Part shown: positions 55,319-64,000 of the stretch, one piece after another | Numbering within the stretch: the stretch's first letter is position 1 | Layout of the letters: every line of letters starts with the position of its first letter | DNA from: Symsagittifera roscoffensis | Taxonomy: Eukaryota; Xenacoelomorpha; Acoela; Convolutidae | Assembly: GCF_963678635.1 (NCBI RefSeq) | Contig: NC_087069.1 | Coordinates: forward strand, 29,864,776 to 29,928,775 | Direction: 5' to 3' | DNA length: 64,000 nt | Program-made: the position numbers and the translations under genes | Notes under the pieces: model-generated | Seen by the model: the letters and a program-made list of their open reading frames with translations, nothing else | The model's database searches: none | Told to the model about the DNA's origin: nothing

Positions 55319-56140
55319 ATGCCTGAGACGAGGAATAGATTGGCATCCAAACAGAGGGATTGCTGTACTGTTTGTACCAAACCAAATGGAAAAAACTGGA
55401 TTCTGTGTGAGAGCTGCCAAAGATGGACTCACGGTGGGTGTGCTGGATACTCGAACGACGAGTACAAATTCTTGGCGAGGGCCAAAAATGTGATGTTTTT
55501 CTGTGACACATGCCTTCCATCAGCACAATGCAACTTACTGAAAAACAACATCTCCGCAGAGGTCACCAAGGAAATTACAGACTTGAAGGCCACAGTGGAG
55601 AGTGTTAAGTCTGCTGTGACGGCACTGACACCAACTGCCATAGAACCCGAAGCTAAGTATTCTTCAATTGTGAAAAATAATGCTGAATATTCACTAGAGT
55701 TAAGGTTCAGCGGTTTGCCCGAAATAAGCCATGCCCCTAAAAAACCAAACCGAAAAGAAGTTTTTGAACACGATGAAAAACAGTTATTTGATATTGTACA
55801 TTATCTGGGTGTGGGAAAAGAAGATATATCCGGTTTCCGTAGGCTTGGCAAATACAATTCACAAAATCCTCGAGCAAGGCAAATTCTTGTTAAGTTCTCA
55901 AATACTTATACGGTTGATAAAATTTTAGCACGTGCACCAATGCTTAAAGTTTTCGAACCAACATACAACGATGAGGCTTATCGAGTTTTTGTTTCAAAAT
56001 CTTTAAGCAAAGAAGAGCATATGAAAGAGCGAACACTTCTGCAAAAAAGAAGAGTGTTATTAGATACAAACCAACATGATCCAAAGAACATTCATGGAAT
56101 TTTGTATTTAAATAACCAAGCAGTAGTAATTGATGAGTGA
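55319..56140 (+). CDS. Family-B (CR1/Jockey-like) ORF1 protein with PHD finger
   Basis: 273 codons from ATG to TGA, uninterrupted. Residues ~18-70 form a PHD-type C4HC3 finger: CTVCTKPNGKNWILCESCQR then W-T-H-G-G-C, with a final C-x2-C at FFCDTCLPS. A predicted coiled coil follows (KEITDLKATVESVKSAVTAL). A conserved C-terminal half has LRFSGLPEIS, FEHDEKQLFDIVHYLG and RARQILVKFSNTYTVDKILA, an RNA-binding-like fold shared with the fragments at 49-50.7 kb. ORF1 proteins of CR1/L2/Jockey elements bind RNA as nucleic-acid chaperones and often carry such zinc fingers. The stop lies in the context TGACTAG, and ORF2 continues in the same frame. Confidence 0.85.
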   Translation: MPETRNRLASKQRDCCTVCTKPNGKNWILCESCQRWTHGGCAGYSNDEYKFLARAKNVMFFCDTCLPSAQCNLLKNNISAEVTKEITDLKATVESVKSAVTALTPTAIEPEAKYSSIVKNNAEYSLELRFSGLPEISHAPKKPNRKEVFEHDEKQLFDIVHYLGVGKEDISGFRRLGKYNSQNPRARQILVKFSNTYTVDKILARAPMLKVFEPTYNDEAYRVFVSKSLSKEEHMKERTLLQKRRVLLDTNQHDPKNIHGILYLNNQAVVIDE

Positions 56141-56144
56141 CTAG
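56138..56144 (+). promoter_or_regulatory. UGA-CUAG stop-codon readthrough context between ORF1 and ORF2
   Basis: The ORF1 stop TGA is followed at once by CTAG. UGA-CUAG is the best-known high-efficiency readthrough motif of animal mRNAs. The codons after it (LDNSTGELS, then MLCYNIRSL) are open and in frame with ORF2, so readthrough would give an ORF1-ORF2 fusion. Confidence 0.55.
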
Positions 56145-58927
56145 ACAATTCAACTGGTGAATTAAGCATGTTGTGTTATAACATTAGAAGTTTATATAAA
56201 TCGGATCGAAGGAGAATTTTTTCGAATTTTCTGCTAGTAAATGCTGTTGATATTGTATGTATATCAGAAACATGGCTCACAGACGATATTGCAGAAGGCG
56301 AATTTTTTATACCTCAATATCAATGTTTTTTAATGAATAGAAAAGCAAAATCCGGAACAACAGCACATGGTGGGACTATGATTTGCGTGAAAAATGAAAT
56401 CAACTCTGAGCAAGTTAAATTAAATCTTGAAGACAATGGTTCAGTAACTGCATGCCTGATTTAGTTATGTAAAAAGAAAATCCTTATTATTTGCTGTTAT
56501 TTACCACCCTCAAACAGTACTTACGCTTACACGAACGCTGATATTGAAAACTTGTTTAAATGTTTGCAAAAAATCAAAAACAATTTTGATGAAGTAATAA
56601 TATACGGGGATTTCAATTTCCCAACAATAAACTGGACGAGTCTTTCATCTGCTGTTGAGCAAGAAAATATTTTTCTTGATATAATTGATCGATATTGTTT
56701 GCAACAAAAAATCTCGTTCCAAACTGCTGCAACTGGTATTCTAGATTTGATTTTAGTGGGAAAAAACATACAGATAGTGAATATTGAAGACATTCAAAGG
56801 GATAACTATTTTAGCAAACTCTCGAATCATTTCCCGATCCAAGTTAAGTTTAATGTTGAAATATCGTCCTTGTTGCAGCAAAATTGCTGCAAAGATTTGA
56901 TTTATAGCTACTGTAAAAGCGATTTTGGAAAACTACGAGAAACGTTGAATAAATTGAAATTCGAACCTTTCTGTTGGTCGAAGCCTAATAAAGTTCTGGA
57001 ATTATGGTATAGCTGGCTCATTACCGCAATATCTCAGAATGTACCAAGGAGAACAGCGCACAGAATGTCGCTACTACCGTGGATTACGCAAAAAACATCG
57101 CATTACATAAAGTGCCTTAAAACTGCGCGGAAGAATTTTCCAGAATTTCATGACAAGGTCATAGCATTAGCTGATTTAGTCGATACCAGTGCAGAAACTG
57201 ACAAAGTAGAATACGAACAAGAGCTGGCTGCAGAACGAGCATCGTCAAAATTGTTCAAGTATTTCAAAGCATTTAGGAAGTCAAATCTCCCGCGGAAAAT
57301 GTTTTACGAGTCTGTCTCGGAGGAGACGGACAAGGGTAAATCAGAACTATTTTCTATCTTCTTCTCTTCCGTGTATACAAAATCGACAAAACTTATTGAA
57401 GGGTGTAATGGAAAAGAATGCGTAAAATTGATTACCACTGTAAATTTTTTCGAAAAGGAAGTAATTAAAATTTGCATGAACTTGGACATAAACAAGAGTA
57501 ATGAAATTCCACCAATATTGTATAAAAAATTGTGCATTACTCTTTCTCATTCTCTTTCACAGTTATTCAGGAAAATTTTCCAAACAGCCATTTTTCCAAA
57601 CGATTGGAAACAAGCAATTATGAGTCCATTATTTAAAAAAGGCGATAAATGCCATGTTACAAATTACAGACGGGTATCTCTGTTATCAATAGCTTCGAAA
57701 ATTCTAGAAAGGATTATTTTTAGACGACTATACGATCATTACCATTCTTTTTTTCACGCAGCTCAGTTCGGCTTTAGGAAAAGACGATCAACGATTCTCC
57801 AATTGATAATCTTTTTGCAAAAAGTGTACCAGGGCATTGAAAGTCAACATGATGTTGATATAATCTTTACTGACTACAGTAAAGTTTTTGACAGAGTGGA
57901 TCATGGTATGCTTTCGAAAAAAAAATTTCAAACGGGCATCAGAAACAAGCTACTGAAACTAATCGAATCATACTTGACAAATCGAGTACAAGTCGTGCGT
58001 ATAAATGGAGTAAACTCGTCACCAATACAAGTTACTAGCGGTGTCCCGCAAGGGAGTATTTTGGGCCCCATACTTTTTCTGGTTTTTGTTAACGACCTCC
58101 CGAAAATGTGCGATCAATTATTTCCCCTACTTTTTGCCGATGACGCCAAATTTTTCAGCGTGGGTTTAAGCACAATAGATATTCAAAGTGATTTAAATGC
58201 GTTGTATGACTGGACCCTTAGAAACAACATGCCCTTCAATATGGATAAATGCTGCCTAATTAAAATGTCCAAAAACGAAAAACGATTGCTTTTTGGAAAC
58301 GAATCGATTAAAACAGAGGAAACTCAATCTGATTTAGGGCTCATGCTTTCCTGTGAATTAAAATGGAATTTGCATATAATTAAAGTTTGCTGCAAAGCAA
58401 TTCGTGTTTTTCACATGATAAAAAGAAGCGTATCGAATCTTGGACAAAAAGCTAAACTGGATTTGTATAAATCTATGATCGTACCAATACTCACGTACGC
58501 AAGTCCATGTTATGGATTGAGTAAATACATTATTACGGAGCTTGAAAATGTGCAAAGGCGTATAGTTAAATGGATAATTCCGCATATGGATTCGTACAAA
58601 GATCGGTTAATCGAAATTTCACTATTGCCACTGCCAATGTATATGCAGATCAACAACCTTCTGTTGCTGTCAAAAACTTTATCAAAAAATTACGATGTTG
58701 ACATGTTGAATGTTCCATCGTATTCCTGTTCCTCGCGCGGTTGTATGTTTCAACTCGAGAGGCCGAAAAAGAAATTTTTGGAGGACAAATTCTTTTACCA
58801 AACATGTCGGCTAGCAAATGTGATCAAAATTGACGTGAGAGAAACAAGCAGACTGAAGAAGCGAATATTGTGGTTATTTTGGAGAAAATTTGAGAAGGAC
58901 TACGAACAAATGAACAAGTGCACATGA
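56141..58927 (+). pseudogene. Family-B ORF2: APE endonuclease and reverse transcriptase, one internal stop
   Basis: One frame from the readthrough site, or from ATG 56,168, to the stop at 58,927 is broken only by TAG at 56,462-56,464. Endonuclease blocks: CYNIRSL, CISETWL, AHGGTMI, then after the stop CCYLPPSN, YGDFNFPTINW, LDLIL and SNHFPI (usually SDH, so Asp to Asn). RT blocks: SPLFKKGDKCHVTNYRRVSL, FGFRKRRST, TDYSKVFDRVDHGML (motif A), SGVPQGSILGPILFL (motif B) and LFADDAKFF (motif C, both Asp kept). The C-terminal part has YASPCYGL and QRRIVKWI. The order and motifs are those of the CR1/Jockey/Rex superclade. RT residues are intact. The TAG and the SNH change suggest recent inactivation, or TAG suppression if the element is active. 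Confidence 0.85.
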
Positions 58928-59052
58928 AGAATTGCTTGCGATTGCAAAATGAATGACTGTATGAATGAAAGTAAAACTTCACTATAGAACGAAAAACTGA
59001 CAGGGGGAAACCCCTTGTGCTACGAGCACAAAAGCCCTACTACTACTACTAC
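58928..59052 (+). mobile_element. 3' UTR and (TAC)5 tail of the family-B element
   Basis: After the stop comes a ~70-bp spacer. Two small hairpins follow, gggggaaacccc and ttgtgctacgagcacaa (7-bp stem), and then a (TAC)5 run at 59,038-59,052. Simple-repeat tails and terminal stem-loops are typical of CR1/Jockey-type elements. Confidence 0.75.
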
Positions 59053-59394
59053 TCACATGTATTCATCTCGGTCTGTGTTGTTTTTGGATAATTTTATCAA
59101 TGTATTTTTTCATTTCTGCGTATAACAAAAACAATTGACTCGTATAATTGTTGAATAAGTAGAACTAACTTGAACTACTTATTTTCTTGCAAAAATGTCA
59201 AAAAGACTCTGAACTTTTGCTACAAGTACAATTTATGTAGAAGTTTTTTACCTATTTTACGCATGAAATTGCGTATGTGTTTATGTATGCAATTATAACA
59301 GCATTTGTGAAAACGTGAATGTTTTGCTTATGAACCTCAGATAACTGAGACATATTTTTTTTTGCATACTTTAAGAAAATAAAGAGTGATAACT
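59053..59394. other. Intergenic, nothing recognised
   Basis: AT-rich sequence between the retroelement tail and the large inverted repeat. Confidence 0.4.
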
Positions 59395-61580
59395 GCACCA
59401 TTTTTTATTTTGGAGTTTTTTTGCATCAATTTGAGAAAACTGTAATTTTCATTTTAGTCTATCTTACTGAACTGAAATGATGTCAAGGCTTGCTAAAAAA
59501 TCGTTTAACGGATTCAGCACCACACTGTGTTTAGTTATTTTCTAATTTCAAACTGTTGATGATAAGGACATTTTTGATGCTTTGTATCGATTTTAGTCGT
59601 TCTAGGCTAATCTAATAAAACGAGACATTTTGAAATTGAGAATGCGTTAAAATTGTAAATTCAAACAAACGTTTTTGCACATTTTGTGCATCTTCAGGTT
59701 TTAAAAATTTTAAACTATCTGTACAAAATGATCAAAGATCATAAAAAGTGTCACACACATCATTACTTCAAAATTTTAAAAATTCAACCAATCAAAATTT
59801 TACAAGTATCACTGAAATTATGTAACAACTATTATGTAACATTTTAAAACATTTTGTCACAAATTTCTGAGAGTTTTCTTCATTTTTATTTTCACATTTT
59901 CGTTTTGTGGCTAATTTTTATGCTAACATGTAAGTTGTTTCAAAATTTTGTTGTTCTTTTGAAATTGGCTTAAGCGGTTGTACCTCCAAAGGAAAAGGAT
60001 TTCCCCCAATCATTTAGGATGTAAAAAATCAGTGTGCTGTTGTTTGAGATCAATGAAACTTATAATTAAGGTTCAGTTAGCCAAAAATTTTTCTTATGAA
60101 TTCTGATATCTCGGTAGGTTTCCTGTATTTGAGTTTACGCTATATTCAAAGCTCTAAGAATTTTTTTCTCGAAAGAAACTGTTAGTAGAAAAAAAATCGT
60201 TATGAGATTAATCCTTAAATTTTGTTTTTACAGTTTTGACTGTTGAGACAGCTTTCTTGGTATTTTTCTCTTATTTGAAAACGAAGTTAGCGTTTTAAAC
60301 AGTCAAAACTGTGAAAAGATTATTGGGGAGACTTGAGATATCTTGAAACGCAGAGAAGTGAAGTGTACCATGACAACAATCCCAATACTAAAATTAATAA
60401 GAAAAACGAAAAGAGTTTTCGTATAGCAATTTTTCTGTTCAACATTTTTATACAAGAAGAAATGAAGAAATTTATTTTAAAAAATGTAGCGAAAGATAAA
60501 AACTATTTGAAACAACTAATTATTAACTGGCTTGTTTTTAAAATTAATAATTTAGCAGTCATGAGTCTCATGTTTGCAAAATTTCTAAATGAAATCTCGT
60601 TAATTTTCTACAGGAATTTTCATATTTGTTTAAAAAAATGATTGAATCCTTGACAGAAAAATGACTCAGAAAGTCACAATGTAAAAAATGAGAGCAAATG
60701 AAATAAAAAAGGAGAAGAAATTATGTTAAAGGGTTGGTAGTCTTTTTAAAAGCATGAAAAAAATTGAATCCAGACATACATTGCGCCGTATATGCCCACT
60801 GGGAGGTATAAAGAGTAGTTAACAATACACACAAAGAATGGCCAAAAACTCTTTATTTTTGACCGGAAACACTGATGAACTATCTATCGTATGTTCTGAA
60901 AACTATAGTCTAAGAAATGAGTCTTTACGTGTTACGTAGAAATTCGATAACTGGTTTGATTTTTGCGATGAGTTTACATGCATGCTTCTGTTTAAAGTTG
61001 AAGTCAATCAATAAAAACTTTTCTGATTCAAAATATTAGCAGCAAAAAATCACACTTGATTTTAAAATTAGCATACACATCGCAAAAAGAAGCAATTGTG
61101 AAATAAAAGGAATTCAATTTTCAGTTTTTGAAGAATTCGACTCTTATTTTTTTAACGTCGTTAGCGTATTACCGAAGTACTCATCAGATAAAAAAAATTT
61201 AAGCTGATAAATTTCAACAGGTTAAGTGCTCATAAATGTTTTCAAAAAGATAAGTTTCTGAAAAACTTAGATCATCTTTATTTTGTAAACTTTCAAAACG
61301 TTGCAACAACAAACTCTTCAAAACAAATATGGTAAAATAAGATGGTTTTTGGCTAATGGAAATTTTATATATTTAAAAAACCATTAACTTGCTGACATTT
61401 TCACAAAGCTGAGTTTCTAAACTCCGCACAAGGGCTTGGTAGTAAAATACAGGAAATGCTTTGAGTTGCGAGACACAAAGACATTTGAAAAAAAGATAAA
61501 AACTTACCAATGTTTTCCATCCCAATTTCTTCTTTTTCATCAAGCCTAAAGTCAGTATTTCGGGAAAAACTTTAATTCGA
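59395..61580 (+). repeat. Left arm of a large imperfect inverted repeat
   Basis: Pairs with 61,855-63,705. Matching points: gcaccatttt (59,395) with aaaatggtgc (63,693); cattttagtctatctta (59,450) with 63,632-63,648; gatgtcaaggcttgc (59,480) with 63,573-63,588; ttatgagattaatcctta (60,200) with 63,220-63,238; and caggaaatgctttgagttgc (61,450) with 61,970-61,990. A ~400-bp stretch at ~59,680-60,080 has no partner. A nested 15-bp inverted repeat (acagttttgactgtt) lies at 60,231 and 60,298. Confidence 0.85.
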
Positions 61581-61854
61581 GTCGTAAGAAACATTGAGGC
61601 ATGGCCGGTCAGTTTAGCGGGCAATAGCTAACCCGACGTTGATAGTCGCTACGCTCCGCAGTTTTAACGGTTTTAACATTCACAGTTGCTGGAGCAAACT
61701 GTATGGCAAATAATTTGTCGAAAAAAGAGTTAAGCATAATATTCTCTATCTGCTAAATTGATGTTTTTTTTTCTCAAAAGCTTCAAAACTATTTCTTTTT
61801 TTCTATAAGAGTGAATGAACCAAATTCGTTCTCGCTTAATGAAATGATAGATTG
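61581..61854. other. Spacer (loop) of the large inverted repeat
   Basis: About 270 bp. It includes a short GC-richer piece at 61,600-61,665 (cgacgttgatagtcgctacg), unlike the rest of the region and possibly an insertion. Confidence 0.5.
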
Positions 61855-63705
61855 AAATGAATTTTTTCCATGAATACTGACTGCAGGCTTGATGTAAAAC
61901 AACAAATTGATATAAAAAACTTTGGTAGGTTTGAATATGTTTCTAACATGACTTTGTGTCGTGCAACTCAAAGCATTTCCTGTGTTCTACTACAGAGCCT
62001 TTCTGTGGAATTGAGAAACTCAGCTCTATGAAAATGCTTAACAAACTAATGGTGATTTTAAAATAATTAAGAGTTCCATTAGCCGATTAGCCAAAAACTA
62101 TCATAGTTTATCATACTTTTCTTCGAATATCTTGTAGATGGGAAGTATTAAAAGTTGAGAGTGTAAAAGTGATTCTAAATTTCAGAATTTTTTTTGAGTA
62201 AGTTTATACGCATTTAACCTGGTAAAACTCTTCACCTAATATATTTGTTTAGTTATTTGATGAGTAATTCTCTAAAAAGCTAACGACATATGAAGATAAG
62301 GATCTAAATCTTGAAAAATTGAAATTTGAATTTCTATATTTTTAAAATTGCCACTTTTTGCGATGTATATGATAAATTTCCTATCAAATGTGATTTTTAA
62401 GCCAATTTTTGGTTTCTTGAAAAACTCTGTTGATTGACTTCAATTTAATACAGAGGCATGCGTGTAAGCTAATCGGAAGTAATCAAACAAATTATCACTT
62501 TAACTATTAGTTAACACTCGAAGACTCAAATTTTAGCTTATAGTTTTTAGAGTATACGATTGATTGGTCAATAGTGTTTCAGAGCAAAAGTCGAATTTTT
62601 GGCCGTTTTTTGTCTGAATCAGTAACTGCTCATCTAAACCCCCCGTGTCCATATACGGTGCAAAGTATGTATTGATTCAACTATATTTTTGCTTTATTAA
62701 TTTTGCTACCAAAGCTTTATGATACTTTTTTTCTCTCATTTTTCTTTCATTTGCTTTCATTTTTTCTACATTGCGACTTTCTGAGTAGATTTTTGATCAA
62801 TGTGTTAATCAAAATTTTAGCAAATATGAAAAAATCTGTAGCAAATTATTAAGAGTTTGCTTAGATATTTTGCAATAATGAGAATCGTGACTGCTAAAAT
62901 ATTATTTTAAAAATCAAGCATTTTAATCATGTATTTTTTATCTTTTGTTAAATTTTTTAATACAAAATATTTCAATTGTTCTTGAATATAACTGTTGAAA
63001 GAATAAAATATTACAAGAAGACTCAATTAGTTTTTTTAATTGTTTTTAGTGTTAGGATTGTTATCATGGTACATTTCTCTTCTCTGCATTTCAAGGTATC
63101 TCAAGTCTTCCCAATAACTTTTTTAGTGGTTCTACTGTTAAGAACGCTATTTTTGATTTCAGATAAAAAAAACATACCAAGAAAACTGTCTCAACAGACA
63201 AAACTGAAAAAACAAAATTAAGGATTAATCTCATAACGATTTTTTTAACAGTTTCTTACGATAAAGAATTCATAACAACTTGCAATATAACCTACACTCA
63301 GTTACAGGAAACCACTGAGGGTTTATTTTTTTTTTAAAATTCACTATCATCAATATTTTGCAATGACTGTAAAACTGAACAAAATGTGGTGATAAATCCA
63401 TTTAAAAATTTTTGAGCCTGCCGCGACATCTTTTCTTGAAAAAGATTTCGTTTCACTAAAATTTCGTTACCAAGCTTGAATTAACAAAACAAACTCCTTA
63501 TAATCAACATTTTGCAATGGCTATAAAACTGAACAAAACGTGGTGTTAATTCCAAAAAAAAATAATTTTTGAGCAAGCCTTGACATCTTTTCTTTAAAAA
63601 AATTTCAATGACACTAAAACATTGTTTCCTAAGATAGACTAAAATGAAAGTTAAAGATTTAACAAAATGAGGCAAAAAAAACTCCTAATTTGAAAATGGT
63701 GCAAA
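61855..63705 (-). repeat. Right arm of a large imperfect inverted repeat
   Basis: Reverse complement of the left arm, with many substitutions and small indels. It contains an extra local tandem duplication of ~145 bp (63,350-63,480 and 63,490-63,620, each with ttttgcaatg, ctgtaaaactgaacaaaa and gacatcttttctt). No open frame in either arm looks like a known protein. Confidence 0.85.
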
Positions 63706-64000
63706 AGATGGGCATCAAAGCACCAAAATCATAAATCAAAATCAAACTTATCAAGAACTTAGCCAATTTTGTTGAGATATTCAAACATGGTTTCTTCCGT
63801 TTTTTTTCAACTCTAGTCATATTAGTTTTCTACGTGCAGTCGTTTTTCGTTTCACAGAAAGATATAATCAACCGTTGCAGCGTAAAACATTGCTGAGATA
63901 TTAAAATTAGATTTATCGTCATGATACATTGAATGATTACATTTTGCATTAGACAATTGGGGCACGTTTTTTTCTAATGTTTGGTTTGTGTTTTTAGTCT
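63706..64000. other. Intergenic, nothing recognised
   Basis: AT-rich window end without recognisable features. Confidence 0.4.

Overview
This window is AT-rich animal DNA. The protein-coding signal is split by spliceosomal introns with GT..AG borders, and the transposons are of eukaryotic types: APE-type and restriction-endonuclease-type non-LTR retrotransposons, hAT-like and other MITEs, and tRNA-derived SINEs. A three-exon gene resembling the ciliary microtubule inner protein CIMIP2/FAM166 family points to an animal with motile cilia, so probably not a nematode. The species cannot be named from this sequence alone.

Layout. (1) 1-16,615 is one tandem array of a ~22-bp unit. In the first ~10.6 kb the units form a higher-order repeat of about 26 monomers (~550-560 bp, with shorter ~390-bp versions). 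The remaining ~6 kb is a looser array of diverged monomers. The long open frames in the array are a by-product of the repeat. (2) 16.6-25.2 kb is mostly non-coding, with several MITEs. (3) 25,275-27,326 is the CIMIP2-like gene, with MITEs in both introns. (4) 27.4-40.4 kb holds more MITEs, a TIR element with an internal minisatellite, SINEs, and several exon-like stretches. The best are a three-exon minus-strand gene (35,682 to 32,598, all junctions phase 0) and a two-exon plus-strand gene end (30,948-31,356).

(5) 40.4-54.8 kb is a nest of two non-LTR retrotransposon families. Family A (R2-like) has an SGNH-hydrolase ORF1, then a PHD finger, RT, CCHC finger and PD-(D/E)XK-like endonuclease in ORF2. 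One long broken copy lies on the minus strand (46.9-42.9 kb), with six shorter 3'-end copies around it. Family B (CR1/Jockey-like) has a PHD-finger ORF1 and an APE endonuclease-RT ORF2. Three family-B ORF1 fragments carry the same family-A 3' end at the same site between the same 11-bp duplication, so one nested insertion was later multiplied. Two of the three sit in a ~1.78-kb segmental duplication that also carries an exon-like sequence.

(6) 55,319-58,927 is a nearly intact family-B element. ORF1 and ORF2 are in the same frame and separated by the readthrough-type stop context UGACUAG. UGA-CUA is kept at the same junction in a second diverged copy. One further in-frame TAG breaks ORF2. (7) 59.4-63.7 kb is a large imperfect inverted repeat with ~2-kb arms and no recognisable gene.

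Most notable are the in-frame UGA-CUAG junction, the amplified nested retroelement with its new double hairpin, the 26-monomer higher-order array whose core unit has no stop codon in any frame, the large palindrome, and the exon-like cassettes caught in duplications.
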